NCBI RefSeq assembly: GCF_932526225.1 | Contig: NC_064039.1 | Location: 4,415,001 to 4,479,000 of the forward strand | From: Nematostella vectensis | Taxonomy: Eukaryota > Cnidaria > Anthozoa > Actiniaria > Edwardsiidae | Direction of reading: 5' to 3' | Length of the DNA stretch: 64,000 nt | Shown here: positions 36,601 to 48,313 of the stretch, piece by piece | Layout of the letters: each line of letters starts with the position of its first letter | Position numbering within the stretch: the stretch's first letter is position 1 | The notes under the pieces: generated by a model | Databases searched by the model: none | Told to the model about the DNA's origin: nothing | What the model saw: the letters and a program-made list of their open reading frames with translations, nothing else | Made by a program: the position numbers and the translations under genes

Positions 36601-39600
36601 TCCTGTCCGGGGAGCGCTGTTCCTCTTGTACTTCTTCGAGGAGATCGTCTTGTATCGTGGATTTTCGCAGTTTCCTTTTTGTTCCTCACAGGCTTGATCG
36701 TTGAGCCCCCTGCTGCAGTGATGGTCTCCTCAAAATGTTCCACCTCCTCATTTTCCTTCACCTTGAATTAATCAGTACAAATAAGTTAGTGCCAGTCATA
36801 GAACGATACTTACTGCAGATATGAAAGAAATGCTGAAAAATAAACTTTTGAATATGATTACTTCCGTCAATGTTTGAATTTTAACAGAACAAGTTTTGTG
36901 GTCATCACATTGCAGTGAGATAGCTTGGTTTGAAACCATCGAAGTGTATGCACGCCAATGGAAACAATTCAAGGCGTTTGACTGAAGGAAGCCATAATAC
37001 ATTCTGTCATTTGGAATTTATGATTACTTCAAATCGCAGTAAACAAAACTGCAACACAAAAAAAATGACCAAATGCAACCACATAGTATGAAAATCTCCC
37101 TGTTATTAGTGCCGTAATGGCAATAGGGCCGTGCCCCCCCCCCCCCCAGTTTTCTTAGTCTCTGTATCGTGCCCTCCCCCCACCCTTCCCCAGGATTTCG
37201 AGGCAGGGTACGTCCCTTGTTATGACAAGGAAAGTACAAGAGAAAACCGGCTTGAACCAAGCTTTCATTGATAAGAGGTGAGCGGTGTAACCGCTACGTA
37301 ACCCGTTACACCCAAACATTTATGTATGACAACATTCTTGTGTTTTACCTCTTTCTCTACAGCCGGGACTTCGTTATCTTCAAAGGTCACTTCCGAGGCC
37401 ACCTCGTCGCTTTCTCCCAAGTATGTCCGCACCGTCACCACGTGTTTTACTGTTGTAGTAACAGTGCGAATGGTCTTGGTCTTCGTGACCTTGCGGTATC
37501 GCCTTCTTTCGTGTATGTCCGTCGGCGGCTCGTCTCTCCGTCGCTTGTCAGTCGGTTCTGGCTCGTTCCTCCGTCGCTTGTCAGTCGTTTCTTGCTCGTC
37601 TCTCTGTCGCTTGGCAATCGGCTCCTGGGGCACATCATCTTGCGATGTAAATGCGAATGGGTTATCGGAAGCGACAGGGGACAACTCCTTTTTACGCTTT
37701 GTGCCTTTATTTGCTTTGCGAGCGAAAACAGATTGCGCTGCTGCAAATGGAGAGAGTGGTGCGGCAGTTTCTTGCTGTCTGGAAGTCGGTTGAGCTCGGG
37801 TATTCGGCTGGATATCGGGTTCATTTACATTGTCGGTGGGAGGTCGGGTGGATACGGGGTTCTCGATGTGTAGATACGTCTGAGTAGCCTCGGAGTCACT
37901 CTCTGGTGTTTCCTGTCTCATGATGGAAAGCTGTATTTGAGGTGTACTCGGCGCTGTTGAAAATAAAACACTCCCGTTTTATCAATTAGCTTATACAAGT
38001 TTATATTAGTTCCATTCCTTTTTATCACTTCAGAGAAAGGCGGTTTTCCTTGAATGTGTAAGGAAAAGGCCATTATTTGTTAGAGGAAGAGCAAGAGAAA
38101 ATATTGTCCATTACAAATGTTTCTTAGAGCAGTTTCACACATCACCAATAACCAAGTTCCAATATAGTTGTCTGCCCAATCAGTTTGCGCCTAAGTTACA
38201 AGATTGATAATGTACCTTGAGCAGTTTGTTCCGCGGTCACACATGCCACAGACTCGACCGCAGACTGAGTGGTAGGCTCTGGCTCAATCAGCTCGATCGG
38301 CTTTTGCCACAAACGTAAGGGTGGAGGGGTGGTGCAGAGAGCCGGTTGGAGGGGTTCAGTATCAGGAGGAAGTGAGAAATGGAATACTGTACTAGTGGAC
38401 TCGCTGGACACTTCAGATGTAGGAAGAATGGCCTGTTGCTCATCTTCACCATTGTCTCGCCGATTATCATTGTGCTCTTCAGAGTGTGTAACATTGATAT
38501 GCACAGTACTCTTCTTATCCATTTCCGGGTCTGCATTTGATCCATTTTTGGGATCTGTGTTGCTACAGGATGGAATAACGTTTGATGGTTCACTCCCTTG
38601 CAAATGTATTTTACTTGTGGGGTTGCTATCTGGTGGAATAACCTTGTCTATCTGCTCATCCCTCTCTATAGACCCAGCAGGTATCCCTTGCCTTGTATCC
38701 TCATGGTGCTTGGGTGTATGGGCAGTAGGTACAAGTGGCTCCAATATGGACTGGCTTGTGATTGGTTCTGTCAATGCAGACAAGCATGAGGGGTCATCCT
38801 AGGAAAAGGTAGTTTAAAATATTCAATAAGTTCCTTTTTGTTATCTTTGTCTTTGTCATCATATCCATCATCACCACCACCATTGTTAGCATTATCATTA
38901 TGATGATATTAACAATATTATTGTAAAAATAATATTATTACATGATGTTAAAGTCACTGGTGAAGCAAAACAAAACAAAACAAAGTACTGGCATCATTAA
39001 TCTTCTTCAAAGAACTCATACTGCATACTCAGTAAAAGGTGTAACAAGGCTCTTTCAAAGTGATGCACAGTAAGGCCTACACCCTAAGAAATTAAGCTCA
39101 ATATAGCCTGCTAGCCAGCTCTCTGGAATTCTCCAGAAACAGTCCCAGGAACTCAGGAGAGCAGGCTAGCAGGCCAAGCTCAATAATGTATAAAGGACAT
39201 TTTATTTATTTTATTCTTACTTGTTGATCATCAATATCCATAGCAGGACTTGTTTCATTTGGCATTTGTGATTCTGCTTGAGACTGAGTGAGGTGAAGAC
39301 TGAAGGACAGTTGAGACTGGTCCATCTCTTGCTCTTCGTCACCTGGAGATGGCTCAGACTGCTGAAAGCTTTTGCTAACTACTGAAAAAGCAAAGTTTTT
39401 ACTTACAATAAATTGAAATTATCCAAAGAATTACACACCAAAATGCATAACCATTAAACCCTTTTAATGTAATATTAACACACACAATTATAATACAGCT
39501 ACAACATTGTAGTTGTGTATCTGTGCTTTCTTTTCTTGATTAGTGTCAGCGCTCTGTGGAAAATAGCTGGCGTTTCCGCCTGCCGCCGGGGCCTAATGAA

Positions 39601-42600
39601 ACCATTGCATTCTAAGTCATTATTTCAAAATTTCCATCAATAAATTACTCAAAATAGCACTTTCAAGTGAGATAGTGGTTTACCTGTGGTGTCACATAAC
39701 AAAACGTGTATGGTAGGGTTTTAGATTGGCATAAAGTGGCCAGTTTGCCCCAATCATTGTGAATCTTTGCCATTAAAAAAAAACTAGTTTCTCACCAATA
39801 CCCGAAATGAATAGTACAGTGCTGAAGCTGAGGATGTCCTAGTACCTGTGTGCTACCTGTGTGGAATGTCAGGTAATTATCAAATTATGTCCTACTAGCC
39901 TTTTAATTGAAGAAGATAATCAAATATAATGGCTTTCATACCAACTTGAGAAGCTGTGATGGATTCTTGAGTAGAGCTAGTTCCAGGTTGGAACAAGTCT
40001 TCAGACAAGTCTGGTTGTGTAGGCCCTCCATGCTCCTGCTGAGCAATCAAAGGTGGATCTTTCTTGACTGGCTTGTCAGGGAATTTGAACAGCTTATCAT
40101 CAGCATCAATTACAAATGATGATGGGGACACAGATTGTTGCTCAAAAGTTTCAACAGCAGGCTTGTTTGGCATGTGGTCAAGCTTAGGCCTCTTGTATGC
40201 AGGCAAAGAAGGCTCACTTTCATCATAATCCATTGAGTCAACAGATTGTTGTTGCACTGGATTCTCCTCAGTTATATTCCCCATTGAAGCAGAAGGAGCA
40301 CTTGTTGAAGTCAACGATGAAGACTGCTTGGTCATCTTGGACTTATCTTCCTCTGCTTGGGCCTTCCTCATAAGCTCGACCTGCCACCTTGGGAGTCTCA
40401 CCAGTTCATCAGAGTTATCTTCATTGCTATTTTCTTTCCTTTCTGGAGAGTCAGGAATAACCTGGACAGCATTTGGTGATGGATTATTCACTGCATTTGA
40501 AGATGAACTACTGGTCTCTTTTACAAGGCTAGTGGCCTGGTAATGTGGAGGGCTCAGAAGCTCTACTTCGTCTGATGATGTTGTTGATACATTTGCATTG
40601 GATCTGTCATTGATACCATTTTGGCCATCTGTTGGAGAGGATGGGATAATGTGTGAAGAAAAAGCTTCAGGTGAAGGCTGCACTGCATCTGAGGATTCAC
40701 TGGTTTCTCCAACTGTCCCAGAAAATTGCAAGCAGCTAAATTTTTCTGCTATAGGTGTCCCTTGACTTTGTAATGGTTCTTTACCATCATAAGAAGGGGT
40801 AGATGTCCTGATGTATTTTGATGTTGGTGTTCCCTGACTTTGTACTATCTTTGATTCACCAGAATCCGTATGAGGCTTGACCTGTTTAAGAGCCTGTTTC
40901 AAGAGTTGCAAATGGGGTTCAACAGGGGTTGAGCGTCCCTGAGGAGTGTGAAGCCTTGACACCTCTTGGGATGACATAACTTTTGAATCTTCATCTTTTT
41001 TGTCTTGTCTATGAGGTGAAAGAAAAAGGTCCTCCTGGGATGACATTTCAGCCTCTTGCTTACCGACCTCCTGCTCCTCTGGACTCTCTTCAAGAGACTC
41101 TAGTATGCTAGTGCCCATGGTACGCTGCAATACACACCCCTCCCTGCTGCTTGAGCTACTAGAGCTGGCATCACTCAGCTGTTTACGCTGAAGATGAGGG
41201 AGGTGATAATGCCGAGTCTCTGGAGAGCTGAGGGTGGAGAGGCTGGTTGGGCTGCTACTGGATGACGCTTGATACATGCTGCTGTTAACACTTGATTTGG
41301 ACACTGCAATCATAACAAATGTGTAATGCATCATATCAAAAAATCAACCAGATTTTGTTATAGGTAATCTTATAGCTATCTTATAAATAAGTTAACAAAT
41401 ATATTTCAGCTTCAACATTGTGGGAGTGGCTTCACACATTTTTATTTTTATTTTCTTTACATTTCTGTTCACCCTTGCCCTTTGGGGAAAGCTGAAAGTA
41501 CAAATAAGCATTGCAAACTCCATGAAATAAATCAGATGATGAAAATAATAGTTGATAGAATAACATATAATACAATGTTGTTAGTTATGCAATAAAATAT
41601 TCACTTAATTCTAATTTTAAGATTTTAATGCATAATATTTAACTTTATCAGCTTTGTTGCTCCTTCTAAATTCCCTTCCTAAAAACTCTCCCCCTTACCA
41701 CCCCCTTACCTCCACTTGATGAAGATGATGACTTTTTCAAAAGTAGTGGCCTTTGTTGTACCCCACTAGTGCTCTCAGGAGTATGGATATCACTAACATC
41801 TGCAACATCATCAGCAGCTGCTGTAGATGCAGTACTGTCATTATGTGCATGCAATTCCTCACTTGCACCAGATACATTGTGAAGTTCACTCACACTATCA
41901 TTACCAACAACTGCAGTTGAAGCCTGGCTATAGGATGTAGAGACATTGCTTTGTATGGCACTCTCACTAGAAGAACTGGTAATATTAGCACTTTGATAAG
42001 AGGAACATGAAGATTGATTCATTTTCTTCTGCTGTGCTGTATCTGAGAAAGGGTATTTCCATTCAGGAATGCTCCCCTCATGTGGTTGACCTGGGGGGAT
42101 CAGATTTGGAATAGAGTTGTTGGAGCTGGAGCTTTGGTTTTCAGAATGGCTGGTGTCATCTTCATAAGCACTAGGTTCTTCTTCATCATCATCATCGTCA
42201 TGATTGTCACCACCATCACCTCCACTACCAGCAGTGGTACCCCCACCCCCACCTCCTTGGCCAGCACTCCCCTGGTCTCCAGCTCCTGTCGTTGAAGATG
42301 AGCCTCCTGCATCTTCAGATTTTTCGCTTGTTGCATTACCACCACCACCACCACTGTTTCCAGTACCCCCTGCATACCTTATAGCACCTTCCTGGACGTC
42401 ATCGTATTGAGGGGAGCCCGTAAGAAGACCATCATTAACATTATTCTTGCTTATTATTGCTGCTCTTTTTGATGGCGGTAAAAGACCTGGGAGACTTGTT
42501 GTGATTGATTTTATATGCTCATGTGGTCCAAATTCTAGCTCTTCAAACTGTGAGTTTGGAACCAGTAGACACGGTGGGGAGAAATCGCAGTTTTCACTGA

Positions 42601-42607
42601 AATCCAT
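33666..42607 (-). CDS. TP53BP1: p53-binding protein 1 (53BP1), 8 exons
   Basis: Exons on the minus strand: 41710-42607, 39942-41303, 39221-39381, 38216-38798, 37349-37953, 35493-36761, 34079-34369 and 33666-33959. All junctions keep phase, giving 1820 residues (human 1972). The N-terminal half is disordered and rich in SQ/TQ sites (PNSQFEE, QSQGTP twice, DQSQLSFSLHLTQSQAESQ), the ATM/ATR target type. Exon 5 ends with a VTTTVKHVVTVRTY region aligned with the human oligomerisation segment. Tandem Tudor domain: about residues 1314-1428 (GVRVLARWSDNFFYPGEV, FDDGD). Tandem BRCT: about 1592-1815 (LFSGYSFLIT, GIPCLSHMFIHDC, YLLPAGRSLE, LVTLEWLLQCL). The family reads H4K20 methylation at breaks and favours end joining. 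It is divergent from SUCLG1 with 335 bp between start codons. A LINE piece lies antisense in intron 6. Confidence 0.93.
34464..35190 (+). mobile_element. 5'-truncated LINE, C-terminal part of reverse transcriptase
   Basis: A 205-codon ORF (34464-35081) encodes the end of a non-LTR reverse transcriptase: NPKKCKEL, YKLLGVHISADLSW, the KKASKRLYALRVLRKAG thumb region and VLEYAAPVW. It is followed by a short 3' UTR ending near AATAAACGATTATTATATT. The upstream part of the element is missing. It sits antisense inside intron 6 of TP53BP1, between the Tudor and BRCT exons. The CR1/L2/Rex group is likely. The long intact ORF suggests a fairly recent insertion. Confidence 0.85.
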
Positions 42608-42942
42608 TGCTTCGATTTCCGTATATTTAGCTGTGTCTCATTTTGCCCAAACATGCTCAGCTTTCCGTCATTTGTTCGAATACCTAAACCTATCCCAGCA
42701 ATCATTGCGAATATCCACAGGGAATCCAAACGCCCGAATTAAGAAATAAGATTTTTCTCAAATTTTGATAATCTAATAAAATACTAAAGGGCAAAAAATA
42801 AAAAGATCATTTTTTTATTCCTAAAACACTATTTTTATGCCTTTTTACCCTCAAAACACAGTTTTAGGCTCGTTACCAGGTTCCATAGCGGTTTTAAAGC
42901 GTGCAATGCATTCTGGAGTTGCTGGCGAGGTCTCTTTCCAAC
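42608..42942. promoter_or_regulatory. Bidirectional promoter region of TP53BP1 and SUCLG1
   Basis: The two divergent start codons are 335 bp apart. The interval is AT-rich on the SUCLG1 side and has no TATA box that I would trust. Shared control of a DNA-repair gene and a housekeeping mitochondrial gene is inferred from spacing only. Confidence 0.5.
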
Positions 42943-45900
42943 ATGGCGTTTCGCGTGGCACTGAGACGGTTTGGTGGGTATTTTGGAACTTTATGTACTA
43001 TTTCCTCATGTCATGTTTTCTTCATACATAGTCCGCGGTACGCAGACTTTTCGTATTGTAGCTATTTGAATCGCGATTTCTATTATTTCGAGCCTCGAAG
43101 TTGTGAGAAAACTTGCGACGAAATAATACGGTAAATGCAACGGTATGATTTTTGTCTGAATAGAAAAGTGGATCTTATCACTTTTATGGCTATGTTTATA
43201 ACTTTGACTAGAGATACATGCATTTTAACGTGTTCTATATTTTTATCCTGTCTTTCGTTCTGAAAGTGGTACTTCTTCTTATGCTAGGAATGCATTCATG
43301 ATCCAAACAGTTGAACATTTTTGGAGCAGATCGATTTGAAGTCATACTGCACATGCAACCTTATTCCGGATTAACCTTTAGATATTACAAGACTATCAAA
43401 CAATTTGCTTACACACAAAAATATTCATGACCATTAACTGAAAGATAAAATGCTATCAGATTTATTTTCTCTTTTCCAAGTTCATTTTTTGTTCAGACTC
43501 CAGGTTTACAACAGTTCTCTGAGTCTTCAGATTTTCAGACAAATTTCTATACATATCTTTTTTCCTTTTGAAGGTGCTAGTATAGAGCAGTTGGGCATCC
43601 GCCACTGCTACAATAACACCAGGAAAAACTTAAACATCAACAAGGACACCAAAGTCATTTGCCAGGGTTTTACTGGAAAACAGGTAATTAAGAATACTAT
43701 TTGGCAGACAGCAACTGTATTGCATTTACCAATCTTAGCAAAAACCTTTTTTTTACAATGTGACTGTCAACAAATTTCACAGATTTTTTCTCAACAATTC
43801 TGGAAAGTAACAATAAACTTGCCTTTGGAGTAGAAAAAAAAACAAATCCTTTTTTCTCTTTTTCAAGTATTAAAAAACATCCATTGGAAATGTTTTTTGC
43901 TGTAACTTTAGACTAATCCATTCATAATTATTTCAGGGTACATTTCATAGCCAGCAGTCTATTGAGTATGGTACGAATATGGTCGGTGGTGTATCCCCTG
44001 GTAAGGGTGGCAAGACACACTTGGGCCTTCCAGTTTTTGACACAGTGCAAGAGGTATGTGGAGAAACTAACGGGATCTAATAAAATACAGGCTTACGAAC
44101 ACAAATTTGAGCATTGGGTGAGGGAGTTCCGTGTCTTCAGGTTTCCCCAATCCATACTCATCAGATATAAACAAAAGTTCAGCGACAACAGCAGTCATAG
44201 TGTCCTGTTTTTTTTTTAGCTATTTTCAATAGAGTGTACTTGTTTTTAAAGTTTGAATTAATTGATAATATGCCTAATCCAAAATGCTTTCTATCACTGC
44301 CTGAGCAAAGAAAGATCTAAAATACAGAACAACCATTTTTGTTTTCAATATGCTTCGAAACATATTATTTATGTCATACTGTCATTCAGGGGAAAATGGC
44401 TAAAATGTATTAGACAAAGAACATTTTACACAATATTCCTTGTAGCTGTATCCACCATTTAGTTGGATAAGAATTGACATCAGTAACAGTTTGACATAGC
44501 TCTCACTCAGTAAATCATGTATTTGCTGTTATCAGGCCAAGAATGAAACTGGTGCTGATGCAACTGTGATCTACGTACCTCCTCCATACGCTGCAGATGC
44601 CATTCATGAGGCCATTGAGGCGGAGATTGGTCTCATTGTGTGTATTACAGAAGGGATTCCCCAGCAAGATATGGTCAAGGTCTGTAAGTCTCTAAACACC
44701 CTGTCTTTCTATCAGCCTATCTGTCTGTCTCCAGGTTCTTTTGCCCTTAAAGAAGAGCAAACTCTTGAAAGATACAACAAAACCACTGATTTCAGAGGAA
44801 CTTGAAACAAAACCACTGATTTCGGAGGATCATTTGATCCACTTTGCTACTGTACATCTTCAAACATGTAGCAGGGAAGTCAAAACATTGTTAAGCAATG
44901 GACCCAAAAGCTGAATGATAGATAAGATAATGCTTAGAAAAAAGCATGTTACATGACCAGAAAGACAACAAGTTTTGTTACCAACAGGAAGGTTTAAGCA
45001 ATCAAAGTATGTACTCAAGACTCGTTATAATTCTAATGTAATAGTTACTGTATTTCTTGAATCCACAGGTGAAGCGAAGGCTAACGGAACAGGGAAAATC
45101 TAGATTGATAGGGCCAAATTGTCCAGGGATTATTAAGGTATTTAAGTTATACATAAGTAGTTATATACCACATAATTATTGTACTGTATTTAAACGAGGT
45201 TCCACTTTAAAAGGGAAAGCTCCTCCCACCCCGGGCTCAAGAACAACCAGTTATCAATCAGCCGTCAATGAGTCAAAATGTCAGGACAATTGCTCTGAGC
45301 GCTAAATTCAAATTTCTATTCTAAACCTAATTAAATATCATTCCTAGACTTGTCCACCTAAAATGGTTCTATTTATAGAAAAAAAATGCTATACCAAGCT
45401 GTGTGCACTCTGAAATGCGAGCATTTTCATCACAGCAAGATAATAATTTTTGCAGATGATTTACCTGTGCAAAAATAGTTTTATTCCAGCCAACTGAGGC
45501 TCAGAGATAAGGAGTTTTACAAGAGACTTATAATTTGTGACAGTTAGCTTGGCGGTGTTATGATTATAATTGCAAATTCGAGCCCGGGGGTGGGAACCTT
45601 AACATTAATCATCCTCAAATTCTATTTCAAGTAAAAAATAAATATTGTCTGTTTCTTGATGTTCGCAGCCAGGAGAGTGTAAGATTGGTATCATGCCTGG
45701 GCACATTCACCACCCTGGAGTGATTGGTAGGTACCATATCAATGTGAAAAGTTTAAGCAAAACAGATGAACACCTTGGGGAATTCCTTGGGAATCAAATG
45801 TATTATTGTATACTGCTGTTTACTCAGTGTTTCAATGTTTCTATTTCAATGAACAGGGATTGTGTCTAGATCAGGGACCCTGACGTATGAGGCGGTACAC

Positions 45901-48313
45901 CAGACGTCACATGTTAACCTCGGGCAATCCCTCTGCGTAGGTACGTACAGAAATAGATTAGACTAGAACACATAATCCAAAATACAGTATGTTGGCTTTA
46001 GCCAATCCCTCTGCGAAGGTACGTACAAAAATAGAGTTTAGACTACTGTAGAACACATCCAAAATACAGTTTGTTGGGCTCGGTCAATCCCTCTACATAG
46101 TAGGTATATACAGGAATAGACTTCAACCAACGACCACAATATGACCGTCTCAGTCAATCCCTTTGTCATGGTATGTACAATAAAAATCCAAAATACAGTT
46201 TGTTGGGCTCGGTCAATCCCTCTACATAGTAGGTATATACAGGAATAGACTTCAACCAACAACCACAATATGACCGTCTCAGTCAATCCCTTTGTCATGG
46301 TATGTACAATAAAAATAGAAAATAGACTTGAACTGTCAAAAAAGACTTGAATTGTCTACCACAATAATGTCATGGGCTGGTAATAAAATATACTTTATGT
46401 CTAGTGAATAATGAGTCCTGTGTTTACAATTATTTGTTTCTGCCTGAAGGTATTGGTGGCGATCCGTTCAATGGCACAAACTTTGTTGACTGTTTAGAGG
46501 TCTTCCTTAATGACCCTGGAACCAAAGGTTGGTACTGAGTTAAAATGTAAATAATCTTAATCACAATGTCTGCAACGTGAGAGTATTCTTTAGATTAAAT
46601 TTTTTCATTGTTCCTTATAGTTTGAAAAAGCTATTTGCTTGAGCTTATAACATTAATCAAGAAAAAATTGTTACAGTGGTAGTTATCCATGTTTATTGGG
46701 CCATTAGGTGATATGGACCTGCAGTAATGCAGATTTTACCAAAGTATGTACATGCACTATACCTACTGACTCTGTAAATCCATCTAGGGATTGTTCTTAT
46801 TGGTGAGATTGGTGGTGGAGCGGAGGAGAAGGCGGCAGAGTATCTGGCTGAGAATAACACTGGAGATAATGCCAAGCCTGTCGTGTCGTTCATCGCGGGT
46901 GTAACAGCCCCTCCAGGAAGAAGAATGGGTGGGTGACACAGTAGCTTTGAGTTTTTTTCTTACTTTATACATGCACATTCTATCAACCAGACTTTATTTG
47001 ACATTTTTGACATTTATTGTTTTTGCTATTTGTGTAAAAGATGTATTTTATATGCATTTCATTGTAAATAAGACAAATCACATTTCCAAAATAATTTTCT
47101 TTTTTTAATTCCTGAAAAGCTTTGCTTCTTGTATCTTACTGTTCTGGGGCCGATTCCTACTCTAGAAAGCAGGTTGGCGCTAAACCACTGATGAATACGG
47201 CAATCTTGACATTCAATTGGATAAAAAGGGCATTCATCCCTGGGTTAGCATTAACCTGCTTTCTAGGAACTTGGCCCTGGTGAATGCTATTACTGAATTA
47301 TACAGAATGCAGATAAATCCCTGTGCATGCCAGCATGTCCTTTGTCTTGTGGACAGTTTACAGAGACAAAAAAATATACTACTGAATGTTTTACTGAATC
47401 ATACAGAATTGATATAAGACAAACTCCTGTTGTTTCTTAGGTCATGCTGGTGCTATTATTGCTGGTGGTCGCGGAGGGGCAGAGCATAAGGTACAACTAA
47501 AAAAAATCTCTTTTTTAAGTTTATTAACCTCCCTTTGAACCCCTTTATCCCAGGATATTGCCGGAACAAACCAAAGAACATTCTCTTAAATGTTGATGAT
47601 TATCTCAGTGTTTCTTGTAGATATACTGTTTCATATTTATTAATAAGAAATATCAACCTTGTCATTTTCTCTGTCAGATTCAAGCCCTGAAGGATGCTGG
47701 TGTTAACGTGACGATGTCTCCTGCCCAGATGGGCTCTATGATGCGCAAGGTACTGTACCTTGAGCCCCAACCTGAGGGAGTTTAAAGGAGGTGTTGCTGA
47801 TCTCAGCATAGAAAACTCTATCTTCATTTATTTGGACAAGGGATGGAGAGTTGCTTTCTCTCTCTCCTCCACCCCCCCCCCCTCCCCCTTCTGTACTGCA
47901 CCTTGAGCCCCAACCTGAGGGAGTTTTAAGGAGGTGTCGCTGATCTCAGCATAGAAAACTCTATCTTCATTTATTTGGACAAGGGATGGAGAGTTGCTTT
48001 CTCTCTCTCCTCCACCCCCCCCCCCCCCTCCCCCTTCTTCCCTCTTAGCCGCCAAAAAGTGGGTCATTTCTTATTAAAGGATCAAAGTCTATACTTTTTC
48101 TATAAGTACAAAGAAACTGTCAATGGGTAAAGAACATCAAATGAGCAACGTTTTATCACGAAAGTCGAGAAAATGTTTCCTTAGGAACCTTAGGAATAAC
48201 CTTAGGAATAACCTTAGTCAAGGTTATATAACTTATTAATATACTAACCTGTTTGTTTTCTGTGGCTACAGGTCTTCGATCAGCATTACAGTAACGCCAA
48301 TACAGATATATAA
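42943..48313 (+). CDS. SUCLG1: Succinyl-CoA ligase alpha subunit, 12 exons
   Basis: Exons 42943-42973, 43574-43683, 43937-44053, 44536-44679, 45069-45137, 45669-45726, 45857-45940, 46450-46527, 46788-46928, 47441-47490, 47678-47749 and 48272-48313 join in phase to 331 residues. The first exon begins [11 protein letters not shown], a basic mitochondrial presequence. Family signatures: [13 protein letters not shown] (CoA site), [74 protein letters not shown], and GRRMGHAGAII with the phosphohistidine. It pairs with a beta subunit to make ATP or GTP in the citric acid cycle. The exon 4 donor (AAG|GTCTGT) is weak; a stronger GTAAGT 5 bases later would break the frame. Confidence 0.95.
45920..46320. 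repeat. Minisatellite built from the exon 7 end and donor of SUCLG1
   Basis: CAATCCCTCTGCGTAG|GTACGTAC, the end of exon 7 and its donor, recurs in the intron as CAATCCCTCTGCGAAGGTAC, then as CAATCCCTCTACATAG and CAATCCCTTTGTCATGGTA (each twice). About six copies are seen, increasingly diverged. A larger unit of about 120 bp (46070 to 46310) is itself duplicated almost exactly. Confidence 0.88.
47750..48045. repeat. Two-copy 143-bp duplication at the exon 11 donor of SUCLG1
   Basis: GTACTGTACCTTGAGCCCC begins right at the exon 11 donor, and GTACTGCACCTTGAGCCCC begins again near 47894. Each copy ends in a C-rich tract (CCACCCCCCCCCC). Apart from a few substitutions and tract length, the copies are identical. 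Confidence 0.88.

Noticed and set aside
43450-43833. 127-codon ORF around SUCLG1 exon 2
   Set aside because: Only the 43574-43683 part is real exon; the rest reads through introns.
44680-44690. Stronger GTAAGT donor just after SUCLG1 exon 4
   Set aside because: Using it would add 5 bases and shift the frame away from the conserved VKRRL sequence; the weaker GTCTGT keeps phase.
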